DNA of 64,000 nucleotides from assembly GCF_000424585.1 (NCBI RefSeq), contig NZ_AUKE01000020.1, positions 1-64,000 on the forward strand, given 5' to 3'. Under the pieces are notes generated by a model, which was given only the letters and a program-made list of their open reading frames with translations, ran no database searches and was not told where the DNA came from. Shown here one piece after another: positions 1-8,656 of the stretch (the stretch's first letter is position 1; every line of letters starts with the position of its first letter). Source of the DNA: Butyrivibrio sp. MC2013. Lineage in GTDB: Bacteria; Bacillota; Clostridia; Lachnospirales; Lachnospiraceae. The position numbers and the translations under genes were made by a program.

Positions 1-72
1 GGCCCCATGGTCAAGTGGTTAAGACATCGCCCTTTCACGGCGGTAACAGCAGTTCGAACCTGCTTGGGGTCA
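1..72 (+). tRNA. tRNA-Glu (anticodon TTC)
   Basis: The sequence folds as a cloverleaf. The acceptor arm GGCCCCA pairs with TGGGGTC with one G-T pair, the anticodon loop CTTTCAC carries TTC at 34-36, and a T-loop TTCGAAC is present. No CCA is encoded after the discriminator A. It is the first of four closely spaced tRNA genes and may be cotranscribed with others upstream of the window. Confidence 0.93.
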
Positions 73-94
73 TTGAGTTTTGACTCAAGTATCA

Positions 95-168
95 GGAGCT
101 TTAGCTCAGTTGGTTAGAGCAGACGGCTCATAACCGTCCGGTCCCGGGTTCGAGTCCCTGAAGCTCCA
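95..168 (+). tRNA. tRNA with CAT anticodon (elongator Met or Ile2)
   Basis: The acceptor GGAGCTT pairs with AAGCTCC, the anticodon stem GACGG/CCGTC closes a CTCATAA loop with CAT at 129-131, and the T-loop is TTCGAGT. CAT tRNAs can be elongator Met, initiator Met or Ile2 (whose C34 is changed to lysidine by TilS). The paired first acceptor base pair argues against initiator. I cannot separate Met from Ile2 by eye. No CCA is encoded. Confidence 0.88.
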
Positions 169-198
169 CTTTATTTACATAATCTGTTTTACTAAAAT

Positions 199-271
199 GG
201 GATCTTAGCTCAGCTGGGAGAGCATCTGCCTTACAAGCAGAGGGTCATAGGTTCGAGCCCTATAGGTCCCA
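199..271 (+). tRNA. tRNA-Val (anticodon TAC)
   Basis: The acceptor GGGATCT pairs with AGGTCCC, and the anticodon stem TCTGC/GCAGA closes loop CTTACAA with TAC at 232-234. The T-loop is TTCGAGC. No CCA is encoded; the gene is followed at once by a T run, which could act as a processing or weak termination signal before the Leu gene. Confidence 0.93.
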
Positions 272-286
272 TCTTTTTTTTAAGAC

Positions 287-372
287 GCCGGCATGGCGGA
301 ACTGGCAGACGCCTGGGACTTAAAATCCCATGGGTAGTAATACCCGTACCGGTTCGATTCCGGTTGCCGGCA
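287..372 (+). tRNA. tRNA-Leu (anticodon TAA)
   Basis: This is a class II tRNA of 86 nt with a long variable arm. The acceptor GCCGGCA pairs with TGCCGGC, and the stem TGGGA/TCCCA closes a loop with TAA. The variable arm lies at about 331-347. No CCA is encoded. A hairpin terminator follows within 10 bp, so this closes the tRNA transcript. Confidence 0.93.
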
Positions 373-378
373 CGAAGA

Positions 379-408
379 AAACCATCAGCTTAAGGCTGGT
401 GGTTTTTT
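379..408 (+). terminator. Rho-independent terminator of the tRNA cluster
   Basis: The stem ACCATCAGC / GCTGGTGGT (one T-G pair) has a short loop and is followed by six T residues. Confidence 0.8.
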
Positions 409-447
409 GGTGTATTTCGTTATCTTTGTATATGACAATATCATAAT

Positions 448-480
448 AGGGCGGGAGTATATACAAAATACTCCTGCCCT
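448..480 (-). terminator. Hairpin, likely terminator of the zinc-ribbon gene
   Basis: The 13-bp arms 448-460 and 468-480 are complementary except for one wobble position, with a 7-nt loop. It lies 28 bp beyond the stop of the minus-strand gene at 509-787. The T tracts on both sides are weak, so efficiency is uncertain. Confidence 0.55.
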
Positions 481-508
481 TATTACGGATTTCTGATATT
501 TACTTAGA

Positions 509-787
509 TTAGGCTATTTCTTTGTGGCTTTCTAGCTCTTTGCTAGTAACGATTTCTTTCATTATATCAGCCTTGTTATGCTTATTTACTTTAATTCCAT
601 ATTCGCATATTGGGCAGATCAAGATCGATTTCTTATAAAGAGGTATTATAGGAATGAAATACAGAGTAAACCATGTCCAGATATTTATTAACTGCCATTG
701 GTGATCATTGCCGCAATGATCGCAGTGATATTTTTTCCTGGTTAATCCTTTTTTGATTTTAAATTCTCTGGTTCCCCAAATGATCAT
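509..787 (-). CDS. Small zinc-ribbon protein with a hydrophobic segment
   Basis: The product is 92 residues. It has a Cys-X2-Cys pair (HCDHCGN) followed about 40 residues later by CPIC, a paired-Cys zinc ribbon of the type found in many short Firmicutes proteins. Between the pairs a hydrophobic stretch (WTWFTLYFIPIIPLY) could sit in or on the membrane. The start at 787 is chosen because AGGAGGAG (797-803) lies 9 bp upstream; an upstream in-frame extension exists but has no ribosome-binding site. The gene stands alone between tRNA genes and runs against them. Its role is unknown; metal binding is inferred from the cysteines only. Confidence 0.7.
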   Translation of the reverse strand: MIIWGTREFKIKKGLTRKKYHCDHCGNDHQWQLINIWTWFTLYFIPIIPLYKKSILICPICEYGIKVNKHNKADIMKEIVTSKELESHKEIA

Positions 788-827
788 ATTTAATACTCCT
801 CCTGTTTGCATATATAAGTGCAAAAGA

Positions 828-856
828 ATCCTATCATTGTTGCAGATGAATTGCAA
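828..856 (-). promoter_or_regulatory. Possible promoter of the zinc-ribbon gene
   Basis: On the minus strand TTGCAA (851-856) and TAGGAT (828-833) are separated by 17 bp, about 40 bp upstream of the chosen start. Confidence 0.4.
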
Positions 857-935
857 CTATTCTCAGTATTTTGATAATTCATATATCTATTATGTATTTT
901 ATATTTCTGACTCTGGAAGTTTTTGAAATTATCTA

Positions 936-964
936 TTGATATTAAAAATCCTCTATGCTATACT
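936..964 (+). promoter_or_regulatory. Sigma-A promoter of tRNA-Asp
   Basis: TTGATA (936-941) and TATACT (959-964) are separated by 17 bp, and the tRNA starts 28 bp after the -10 box. Confidence 0.8.
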
Positions 965-991
965 AGCTTTCGTTGGAAAAATATAGCGTAA

Positions 992-1065
992 GGCCCGGTG
1001 GCTCAGCTGGTTAGAGCGCCGCCCTGTCACGGCGGAGGTCAGGGGTTCGAACCCCCTTCGGGTCG
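992..1065 (+). tRNA. tRNA-Asp (anticodon GTC)
   Basis: The acceptor GGCCCGG pairs with TCGGGTC, and the stem CCGCC/GGCGG closes loop CTGTCAC with GTC. The T-arm AGGGG/CCCCC closes TTCGAAC. The discriminator is G and no CCA is encoded. It has its own promoter and its own terminator. Confidence 0.93.
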
Positions 1066-1070
1066 CTTGG

Positions 1071-1111
1071 AGAGTTGCAAAGGATGATAGTTCATCTTAG
1101 CAACTCTTTTT
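1071..1111 (+). terminator. Terminator of tRNA-Asp
   Basis: AGAGTTGC pairs with GCAACTCT, extended inward by AAGGATGA / TTCATCTT, and ends in a T run at 1107-1111. Confidence 0.8.
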
Positions 1112-1191
1112 CGTTGCAGCAACGATTCATCTATTCTGCTGCAATATGGGGTACTCATTTTTATGGTACAATAAAGGACGAGGTGGTTAAG

Positions 1192-1695
1192 ATGATAGAA
1201 GATAAGTATGAAAGACCCCTTGGTCTTAAGACTGTAGACGATACAAAGGTTGAGAGATACAAGGTACTGATGTATGAAGATATAAACGGCTATAACCGAC
1301 TCTTCGGCGGTAAGCTGATGATGATGATCGATGAGGCTGCGGGGATAGTAGCTACCAGGCATTGCGGTACTACTGTGACCACCGCAGCTGTGGACAATCT
1401 GCAATTCAAGCAGGCTGCTTATCTTGGGGACATAGTCGTGATAGTGGCTTACATGACTTATGTAGGCAGGACTTCTATGGAGGTACGTGTAGATACATAT
1501 GTGGAGGACAGGACCACCGGCCTCAGACATGTGATCAACAGGGCCTATCTCACTGAAGTATGTGTAGATGATAAGGGAAATCCTATTCCTATCCCATACG
1601 GTCTGGATATCAGCTCAGCCGGTGAGATTGCTGAATGGGAGGGAGCTCTGAAGCGCATTGAAATGAGAAAGAGCCGCAGAAGAGAGGGCTTTTGA
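1192..1695 (+). CDS. Acyl-CoA thioesterase, hotdog fold
   Basis: The 167-residue protein resembles the acyl-CoA hydrolase (YciA/BFIT-type) hotdog family, which cleaves acyl-CoA thioesters to free acid and CoA. Visible signs are the N-terminal part with GGKLMMMIDEAAGIVA, where the GG...D pattern is typical of the hotdog helix, then AYLGDIVVIVAYMTYVGRTSMEV, the strand pattern after the helix. The start at 1192 follows AGGTGG (1181-1186); the in-frame extension upstream reads through the tRNA-Asp terminator and is rejected. It may tune CoA-ester pools in an organism that makes butyryl-CoA (ptb-buk lie 4.7 kb downstream), but that link is only inference. Confidence 0.8.
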   Translation: MIEDKYERPLGLKTVDDTKVERYKVLMYEDINGYNRLFGGKLMMMIDEAAGIVATRHCGTTVTTAAVDNLQFKQAAYLGDIVVIVAYMTYVGRTSMEVRVDTYVEDRTTGLRHVINRAYLTEVCVDDKGNPIPIPYGLDISSAGEIAEWEGALKRIEMRKSRRREGF

Positions 1696-1724
1696 TTTTC
1701 CGATAGTTTTTTGGGGGACCCGAT

Positions 1725-4700
1725 ATGAAAAGAGTATTTCCAAAAGTTATCTCTAAATCTCCAAAGAAAAGAACAAACAAAGCTGTTGCTCTGTTCCTGG
1801 CAGGCATTACCATGATGAGTTCGACGCTGCTTCCCGCATCCAGGATCCTGCCGGGCAGCGGTATAGCAGCGGAAGCGGCATCTGTTAAGAATGTAATAGC
1901 TGTCATGGGCTCATCTCTTGGCGATACGTCAAGAGTAAGTGCGCCCGTGCCTTCTTCGACTGATTATCTAAGCAAATCTCATTCTATTGAATCTATAAAG
2001 TTAGCCGGTCTTAGCGATGTATCTGCAAAAGCTCAATCTGAGACATTAGAAGATCTGCAATTTAGCACTATGTCCCTGGAAGACGGGATAGATGCTGCAT
2101 ATGATCCTGCCACAGGGGATAATCTCTATTATGAGGAGATAGGGGCAGGAAGCAGTAATGACAGCGAGATCGTATCCTTCTATCTGGCCACCTATAGTGA
2201 ACTTCACATCTATTCCAGAAATGATATCTATGATATCAGCTCAGAAATGCCCTCTTACATAAAGGCTATTAGAGCTGATGGGAGTGATGTGGTCATTCCC
2301 GTTAACTGGGAGTGCGGCGAAGAAGATCTGGAAAAGTATTATTGTTATCAGTTTAATCCTGTATGGGATAGAGATCGCTATCCCGTAGCTGATCATCTTC
2401 TTGATCAGATTCCCTTTTATTGTGTATTTGTAGAAGCTTATGAAGAAACAGAGGAAGTTCCCAGATCATTAAACATTAATGAAACAGGGAAGGCTTCTGA
2501 ACTTAAATATGAAAAAGAATCAGAGGCAGAGGAAATAAATACACAAGCAGATGGAAATAGCGCAGAAGAAAAATCTAATTTTGATGAACAGTCATCAGGC
2601 CCAGGAATTAACAGCGTATCTGCAAATTCTCTGGAAGGATATCCATCAAGTGACGAAACTGCTGAACAGCAGTATGACGGATCGGAAGCTGCTGTCATAT
2701 GCGGGGACCTTTTTACTGCAATGGCAAGCAGCAATGAGCAGCAGATATTTGACTATCTGACGAAGACTATGAAGCTAAATTCCGCAGCGGCATGCGGCGT
2801 TTTGGCCAATATCTATTATGAATCAGGCTTTAATCCCACCGCTAAGGGAGATATGCAAAATGGAGTATATACCAGCTACGGCATATGTCAGTGGCATGCC
2901 GGAAGGTGGGAGGCCCTTAAGACATATTGCAAAAACAATGGACTGAGTGCGGATAGTCTTAGCGGACAGCTAAGATTTATGGAGCATGAGCTAAAGACCG
3001 GTTATACAAAGGTCTATAACACTCTGATAAGCGTAGATAACAGTGCAGATGGTGCAAAGACTGCAGCGAAGTCATGGTGTCTCTACTATGAGATACCGGC
3101 CAATAAGGAGGCAAGGGCAATAGAAAGAGCCAATCTTGCTATTTACCGCTTCTGGCCGGATCATGCCACAGAGACAGCCCCTTTTACCACTGCCTATGCC
3201 GGTAAGTACAAGGTGGCTACCCAGAACGATCCTCTGAACATGAGGCAAAAGGCTAGTGCATCCAGTGCGTCCATTGCCAAGATACCAAAGGGAACAATAG
3301 TAGACGTAGTCAGCGGAAATGGCACATGGGCCAAGGTGAAATACAACGGCCTTACAGGCTATTGCGCCATGGGATATCTAAAGCGCGTGACAGAATATTA
3401 CGGATATAAACTGACCATGAAGGGTGAGCATATCTTTGGGGACAGATATTTTGCTATAAGTGTGAGCCCGTACATGTCCTCTTGTCAGGAGATAATACTG
3501 ACCTTTACATCGCCTGATAATACAAAATATCAGATCAGCATGGGGACTAAGACCAGCGACTATTTCATAGTTCCCAGAGGCCTTGGCGAAGGAAGTAATC
3601 AGATGGTGGGAAAATGGACAGTATCTGCTGACCTCTATTACGGAGCTGACAAGAGCAAGGTATACCATGGAGCAGATATGGGCGGCGTCCTGTCTTTTAA
3701 CTACGAAAAGGCTGTGACAGGTCTGTCCTTTAGAGCTTATGATTCTACGGGCCAGACTCCTACAGGCAGCATACCATCTCTTCCTGAGGATAAGAGGATC
3801 ACGATCACGGAAGGGGCTGAAAATACCGGCTCATCCAGGATCACGGATACAATGGAGATAGAGTATGGCTTGACCGGTAAAATACTTCTCCAGGCTTATC
3901 CTGAGTATTATAGGGAGCCATCAGACACGGCAGATAAGGCCCTGACCTGGAAAATAGTCAGTCAGAGCACATCCTCTGCAGCAAGCATCACTGCATCAAA
4001 GAAAAACGGTAGCGCAGTAATGACCATCAAAAAGGCCGGCGTGATAAGGGTCAGGGCTACGTCGCCTGATAGCGGATACAGCAGGGACCTGGTCATCACT
4101 GCCAAAGATCATCAGCCCAGGATCCCTGTAAAGAGTCTAAGCCTGAACAATGCTTCGGGCAGTGGAGCTGTGATATTTGAAGCCATAGCAAGAGACGGCA
4201 ATACTGTTAGGGATATCAGGATTGCATCTGTTTCTAAGGGCAAGGCGGTATTGGGGGATGATAAGGTCGGTGACTTTTTTACCCTGACCGGAAGCTCAGT
4301 AAATGAGAATAACAGGATATTAAAGGCAGGCGATAAGCTGACTACAGGAACCTACAGTCTACAGCTCATCCCTGTTACAGACCTGGGAGAATACAGCCTC
4401 AGTCCTGTGAAGATGACTGTGAAGGTGGTAAAGACTCTGCCTAAGGTCTCTTTTAAGAAGCTTTCGTCTCCCAATCTGTATATGCAGGATAGCAGAGCTC
4501 TCTACAGGATATCCAGCCCGGCAGAGATAGAGTCTGTAACTGATAACAGCAGTGCAGATACTGTGGGTATGGTGCTGGAGGAAGGAAGCTACAACAAGAC
4601 GGATGGCACTATCAGCCTTCGCGCTCAAAATTATGCAATTTCCAGGGAGGCTACGGGAATAAAGTCAAGGCCGTCTTTTAACAAGAAGGTCAGGCTTACT

Positions 4701-6227
4701 ATCAGCTATGCAGATGAGAGGGTGGTCACAAAGACCCTGACTGTGTCAACTAAGCTGACTAAACCTGTCAGTCCTGAAACAGCAGTCGTTGAGCTGTATA
4801 ATGACAGGCCATATATGGAGCTGGATCTGACGGATAAGGCAAGCGGAAAGCTGCAGAACGTGCCTTCCGGGATCAGCATAGCTTCTGCAGATGGCAAGAT
4901 CGCGAAAGTAGAAGGTGATCTGTCAGAAGCAGGCTATTCATCAAGCGGCTTTGCTCTAAAGGATATGGGCGATGGGAAATATCTCATTGGAGCTATCGAA
5001 GGCGCAGCTTATAAGAACGGAAGCTATAAGTTAAAGGCAGAAAGTCCCGCATGGACAAAGCCTGTGACCTTTAATGTGAAGGTCAGCTATAAAAAGAAAA
5101 ATATGCCCATCAGGAGCAGTATCATCACGTCAAAGACTGTCTATAAGGTGAACTGTGCAGATACAGGCGGAATGATACCACAGCTGATAATACCTGTAAA
5201 AGCAGGCTGCGGAATGGACTATAAGGATCATGACCTTGTGGTGCTCACAGGAAAGGAAGCAGGAGGACCGGCAGACGGAGTAGAGATAGATGCTGTGTGG
5301 GATAAGGAAAAAAGCGCACTTAAGATATCGCCTGTCATGGGCATCGAAGAGATAAAGACGCTGAAGAATCCCTATCAGAAAGTAAAGCTTGTCTATAGCT
5401 ATGAAACTACGGTAAAAAAGAACGGCTCGCCAAAAACAGTGACAAAGACCGCTTCAAAGACCATCAGGATAAACTATGAATGCTCTGTAAAAAAGCTCGT
5501 ATCTATTAAAAGCTCAGGCAGCATCAATACAATAGCCAGGGATACCACGGCTATGACCATAAAAACAGGCATAAACTATGACAATACTGTAAAAATAGAG
5601 TCAGTAGATATAAAGGAGGGTCTGTATCTTCCCATAAGGGCTGATGATGGACGAGTGATCCCGGGAGATATATCATACAAAGACGCTTTCAAGATAAGCA
5701 GTAATGAGAAGGGAATATACACATTATCTGCACTCTATGAGACTAAAGCGGATAGCAGGGAGATACCCCTTTTTGTAACAGGAAGAAAGGATACCGGCAT
5801 AAGCTATGAACCTGTGCTGGAGATAAGCCTGTCAGATGGCACTGTTATAAATACAAAATTTAAGATCAAAACAGTATATAAGGTTCCAAAGGTGAAAGCA
5901 TCAGTTTCAACCATGACCATGTACATAAGCTCTAATTCCGAAAGGGATATATGGGTAAAGAGGAGCGGGACTTATAAGGAACAGGACGGAAGGATAGAGA
6001 GTGTATCTTTATCAGGCCAGGGTATGGATGTGATAGCTGCACGCTTTCATCCGGAGGATAAAGAGCTCCTTGGCCTGACCCTGAAAGACGGCATAGAGGA
6101 TGCGAGACTCCTAAAATACAATAATACAAAGATAACTGCGTATGTACGCTTTAAAGGAGCTTGTTCTGCAGATGCTGCAGCTCAGAAACCCGCAAAGGTT
6201 AATCTGAAGATCAAAATAAGCCGATGA
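1725..6227 (+). CDS. Large secreted protein: lysozyme-like domain, SH3b and Ig-like tail
   Basis: The product is 1500 residues. A basic N-terminus and hydrophobic stretch (about 18-50) ending near AAEAAS form a signal peptide. Residues about 120-250 look like a beta-rich domain, followed by an acidic linker. Residues about 336-476 resemble the phage-tail lysozyme/transglycosylase-like domain: NIYYESGFNP gives a candidate catalytic Glu366, then YGICQWHAGRW. Residues about 492-555 form a bacterial SH3 domain (LNMRQKASASS, then GTWAKVKYNGLTGYC). The remaining 900 residues are Ser/Thr/Lys-rich beta-strand repeats of Ig-like type with no recognised anchor. It starts 29 bp after the thioesterase stop. 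Likely role: cell-wall remodelling or a surface adhesin carrying a muralytic module. The function of the tail is unknown. Confidence 0.75.
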   Translation: MKRVFPKVISKSPKKRTNKAVALFLAGITMMSSTLLPASRILPGSGIAAEAASVKNVIAVMGSSLGDTSRVSAPVPSSTDYLSKSHSIESIKLAGLSDVSAKAQSETLEDLQFSTMSLEDGIDAAYDPATGDNLYYEEIGAGSSNDSEIVSFYLATYSELHIYSRNDIYDISSEMPSYIKAIRADGSDVVIPVNWECGEEDLEKYYCYQFNPVWDRDRYPVADHLLDQIPFYCVFVEAYEETEEVPRSLNINETGKASELKYEKESEAEEINTQADGNSAEEKSNFDEQSSGPGINSVSANSLEGYPSSDETAEQQYDGSEAAVICGDLFTAMASSNEQQIFDYLTKTMKLNSAAACGVLANIYYESGFNPTAKGDMQNGVYTSYGICQWHAGRWEALKTYCKNNGLSADSLSGQLRFMEHELKTGYTKVYNTLISVDNSADGAKTAAKSWCLYYEIPANKEARAIERANLAIYRFWPDHATETAPFTTAYAGKYKVATQNDPLNMRQKASASSASIAKIPKGTIVDVVSGNGTWAKVKYNGLTGYCAMGYLKRVTEYYGYKLTMKGEHIFGDRYFAISVSPYMSSCQEIILTFTSPDNTKYQISMGTKTSDYFIVPRGLGEGSNQMVGKWTVSADLYYGADKSKVYHGADMGGVLSFNYEKAVTGLSFRAYDSTGQTPTGSIPSLPEDKRITITEGAENTGSSRITDTMEIEYGLTGKILLQAYPEYYREPSDTADKALTWKIVSQSTSSAASITASKKNGSAVMTIKKAGVIRVRATSPDSGYSRDLVITAKDHQPRIPVKSLSLNNASGSGAVIFEAIARDGNTVRDIRIASVSKGKAVLGDDKVGDFFTLTGSSVNENNRILKAGDKLTTGTYSLQLIPVTDLGEYSLSPVKMTVKVVKTLPKVSFKKLSSPNLYMQDSRALYRISSPAEIESVTDNSSADTVGMVLEEGSYNKTDGTISLRAQNYAISREATGIKSRPSFNKKVRLTISYADERVVTKTLTVSTKLTKPVSPETAVVELYNDRPYMELDLTDKASGKLQNVPSGISIASADGKIAKVEGDLSEAGYSSSGFALKDMGDGKYLIGAIEGAAYKNGSYKLKAESPAWTKPVTFNVKVSYKKKNMPIRSSIITSKTVYKVNCADTGGMIPQLIIPVKAGCGMDYKDHDLVVLTGKEAGGPADGVEIDAVWDKEKSALKISPVMGIEEIKTLKNPYQKVKLVYSYETTVKKNGSPKTVTKTASKTIRINYECSVKKLVSIKSSGSINTIARDTTAMTIKTGINYDNTVKIESVDIKEGLYLPIRADDGRVIPGDISYKDAFKISSNEKGIYTLSALYETKADSREIPLFVTGRKDTGISYEPVLEISLSDGTVINTKFKIKTVYKVPKVKASVSTMTMYISSNSERDIWVKRSGTYKEQDGRIESVSLSGQGMDVIAARFHPEDKELLGLTLKDGIEDARLLKYNNTKITAYVRFKGACSADAAAQKPAKVNLKIKISR

Positions 6228-6264
6228 AATAGATGCGGGTCTAAGGGACATTCTTTATTTTCGC

Positions 6265-6308
6265 GGGCAAAAAGCTTAAGGGAAATCCATCATGGATTGT
6301 TTTTTGCC
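6265..6308 (+). other. Inverted repeat with inner hairpin before ptb
   Basis: GGCAAAAA (6266-6273) pairs with TTTTTGCC (6301-6308), and an inner hairpin AATCC/GGATT lies between them. It could be the terminator of the upstream surface-protein gene or a leader structure of ptb. No clear promoter is seen between it and ptb. Confidence 0.4.
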
Positions 6309-6375
6309 GGGGGAAGTGTTATTATTTTCACAAATGTTTTTTGGCGATGTTAAGAAGCCGTGAAAGGAGATAGTA

Positions 6376-7302
6376 ATGAGCAAGAGTTTTGACGATATCC
6401 TTGCGAAGCTGAAGACAGCCGGCAGAAAGAAACTGTCAGTAGCTTACGCTCAGGATGAGCACGTTCTGGAGGCTGTTAAGCTGGCACACGAGAAGGGTAT
6501 TGCTGATGCGATCCTGGTAGGTGATGAAGCAAAGATCAGAGAGATCTGTGCACAGATCGGAATGAATCCTGATGATTATGAGATCATCAATGAGACAGAT
6601 ATGGAAGCAGCTGCTACCACAGCTGTAGGCCTGGTCCATGATGGCAAGGCAGATATTTACATGAAGGGATCTCTGGATTCCAAGACCTTCCTTAAGAGCG
6701 TTCTTAACAAAGAAGTAGGCCTTCGTACCGGCCGTCCCCTTTCACACGTTTGCGTGTTTGAGATTCCCGGCATTGACCGTCTTCTTTTCCTTACAGACGT
6801 TGCATTTATGCCCTATCCCACACTTGAAGACAAGAAAGTCATCATTGAGTATACAGTTAATGTGGCAAGAGCCTGCGGCGTAGATATGCCCAAGGTAGCT
6901 CCCCTTGCAGCAGTAGAAGTAGTAAATCCCAAGATGCCTGTAACAGTTGAAGCTGATGAGCTGACCAAGGCATGCGAGAGAGGTGAGATTGCTAACTGCA
7001 TCGTAGACGGACCTCTGTCCATGGATCTGGCTATCGATCCCGAGGCTTCCAAGTTTAAGCCCGGCGCTGAGAGCCGTAAGATCGTAGGAGACGCAGATAT
7101 CCTGCTCTTCCCTGATATCCATGCAGGCAACCTGGTATACAAGACAATCGTACGTCTGGCTACAGTAAAGAACGGTAACATCCTGACAGGTACCAAGGCT
7201 CCTGTTATCCTGACATCCCGTTCTGATTCAGTTGACGTTAAACTTAATTCCATTGCACTTGCAGCAGTGGTAGCAGAAGATCTTAAGAGCGGACAGCTCT
7301 GA
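6376..7302 (+). CDS. ptb: Phosphate butyryltransferase
   Basis: The 308-residue enzyme converts butyryl-CoA and phosphate to butyryl phosphate and CoA, the first step of ATP-yielding butyrate formation. It belongs to the phosphate acetyl/butyryl transferase family: an N-terminal DDILAKLKTAGRKKLSVAYAQDEHVLEAV-type segment, a central YMKGSLDSKTFLKSVL, and the C-terminal LLFPDIHAGNLVYKTI, where PDI..GN is typical of the CoA/phosphate site. Length (~300) fits Ptb better than Pta. The start at 6376 follows AAGGAGA. It lies 14 bp before buk in the classical ptb-buk operon. The pairing with a butyrate kinase is the main argument for butyryl over acetyl specificity. Confidence 0.92.
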   Translation: MSKSFDDILAKLKTAGRKKLSVAYAQDEHVLEAVKLAHEKGIADAILVGDEAKIREICAQIGMNPDDYEIINETDMEAAATTAVGLVHDGKADIYMKGSLDSKTFLKSVLNKEVGLRTGRPLSHVCVFEIPGIDRLLFLTDVAFMPYPTLEDKKVIIEYTVNVARACGVDMPKVAPLAAVEVVNPKMPVTVEADELTKACERGEIANCIVDGPLSMDLAIDPEASKFKPGAESRKIVGDADILLFPDIHAGNLVYKTIVRLATVKNGNILTGTKAPVILTSRSDSVDVKLNSIALAAVVAEDLKSGQL

Positions 7303-7316
7303 TAATGGAGGCAGAT

Positions 7317-8384
7317 ATGGCTATTAAAAGTCTGATCATCAATCCCGGTTCCACATCAACCAAGCTTGGTATCTTTGAAGACGAGACTCTTGTAATGGAC
7401 GAGACACTGCGTCATTCCACAGAAGAGATATCCAAGTATGATTCCATCATCGATCAGAAGGATTTCAGAAGGGACATCATTCTGGACTTTCTTAAAAAGC
7501 AGAATATCGATGTAAATTCTTTTAACGTGATCGTAGGAAGAGGCGGTCTCTTAAAGCCTATCCAGGGCGGCACATATGAAGTTACAGACGCTGTTATAGA
7601 AGACCTGAAGAAGGGCGTACAGGGTCAGCACGCATCCAATCTGGGCGGTATCCTTGCAAGAGAGATCGCAGATCAGATCGGCGTAAAGGCATATATCGTA
7701 GATCCCGTTGTTGTAGATGAGCTCTGCGATGAGGCCAGGATCTCAGGTATCCCCGAGATTAACAGGATATCCATCTTCCATCCTCTGAACCAGAAGGCTG
7801 TAGCCAGAAGATATGCTCAGTCTGTAGGCAAAAAGTATGAGGATCTGAATCTGATCGTAGCTCACCTGGGTGGCGGTGTATCCGTAGGCGCTCACGAAAA
7901 GGGAAGAATCATTGATGTATACGGTGCTTTTGAAGGTGATGGCGCATTCTCTCCTGAGAGAGCAGGTGCTGTACCTGTAGGCGGACTGATCCGTCTGTGC
8001 TACAGCGGCAAGTATACCGAGAAGGAGATGCTCAAGAAGGCTACCGGCAACGGCGGCTTCAATGCATATCTGGGAACCAATGATGCAAGAGACGTGATAA
8101 AGAGAGCCGATGAAGGCGATGAGAAAGCCAAGCTGGTACTGGATGCTTTTATTTTCCAGGTATCCAAGAACATCGGTGCTATGGGCGCTGTACTTAAGGG
8201 CAAGGTAGACCAGATCATCATCACAGGCGGTATCGCTTACAATGAGAGGATCACAGGTGCTATGAAGGAAAGAGTAAGCCATATTGCTGATGTGACAGTA
8301 TATCCCGGTGAGGATGAGCTTCTGGCTCTTGCTCAGGGCGCTATCAGAGTATTAAATGGCGAAGAAGAGCCCAAGGTTTACTGA
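7317..8384 (+). CDS. buk: Butyrate kinase
   Basis: The 355-residue kinase of the acetokinase/ASKHA family transfers phosphate from butyryl phosphate to ADP, giving butyrate and ATP. Near the N-terminus INPGSTSTKLGIF is the family phosphate-binding signature (NPGSTSTK); LIVAHLGGGVSVGAHEKG is the second glycine-rich signature and ITGGIAYNE the third. Length fits butyrate kinase (~355) rather than acetate kinase (~400). The start is set at 7317 because TGGAGG (7306-7311) lies 5 bp upstream; an ATG at 7305 lies at that site itself. It is cotranscribed with ptb and closed by a hairpin at 8436. Confidence 0.93.
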   Translation: MAIKSLIINPGSTSTKLGIFEDETLVMDETLRHSTEEISKYDSIIDQKDFRRDIILDFLKKQNIDVNSFNVIVGRGGLLKPIQGGTYEVTDAVIEDLKKGVQGQHASNLGGILAREIADQIGVKAYIVDPVVVDELCDEARISGIPEINRISIFHPLNQKAVARRYAQSVGKKYEDLNLIVAHLGGGVSVGAHEKGRIIDVYGAFEGDGAFSPERAGAVPVGGLIRLCYSGKYTEKEMLKKATGNGGFNAYLGTNDARDVIKRADEGDEKAKLVLDAFIFQVSKNIGAMGAVLKGKVDQIIITGGIAYNERITGAMKERVSHIADVTVYPGEDELLALAQGAIRVLNGEEEPKVY

Positions 8385-8435
8385 TTGTTCATAAAAAAGT
8401 AACAGTCTCTTATATCATGATTTATCAAACTATAA

Positions 8436-8476
8436 ACAGGGCCAGGACCGGCAGATACAGGTCTTGGCCCTGTCTT
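8436..8476 (+). terminator. Terminator of ptb-buk
   Basis: A 14-bp stem (8436-8449 with 8460-8473, one wobble) is followed by CTTT. The T tract is short. Confidence 0.65.
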
Positions 8477-8494
8477 TGCGTGAGGAATGGATGC

Positions 8495-8523
8495 TTTACG
8501 GCTATAGTGATTTTTGCTATAAT
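8495..8523 (+). promoter_or_regulatory. Sigma-A promoter upstream of secA
   Basis: TTTACG (8495-8500) and TATAAT (8518-8523) are separated by 17 bp. A second TATAAT at 8565-8570 lacks a good -35. The leader to the secA start is about 125 nt; no known regulatory RNA is recognised in it. Confidence 0.7.
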
Positions 8524-8656
8524 ACAAGGCGGACTGTGCTTATGGAAAAAGACCCTGCAAAGGGTATAATAAGCTAATTCCGGTCCAATACGGTTGCCAC
8601 TCAATGGAGTATGAGATAAGGGGGCAGTCGTAACCGCTTAAGGGGAAAGGTATAAA

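Noticed and set aside
1075..1191. Longer thioesterase start at 1075
   Set aside because: The extension reads through the tRNA-Asp terminator and has no ribosome-binding site; 1192 has one.
6376..8384. pta-ackA (acetate) pair
   Set aside because: The lengths (308 and 355) and the kinase motifs fit ptb-buk; acetate kinase would be about 400 residues.
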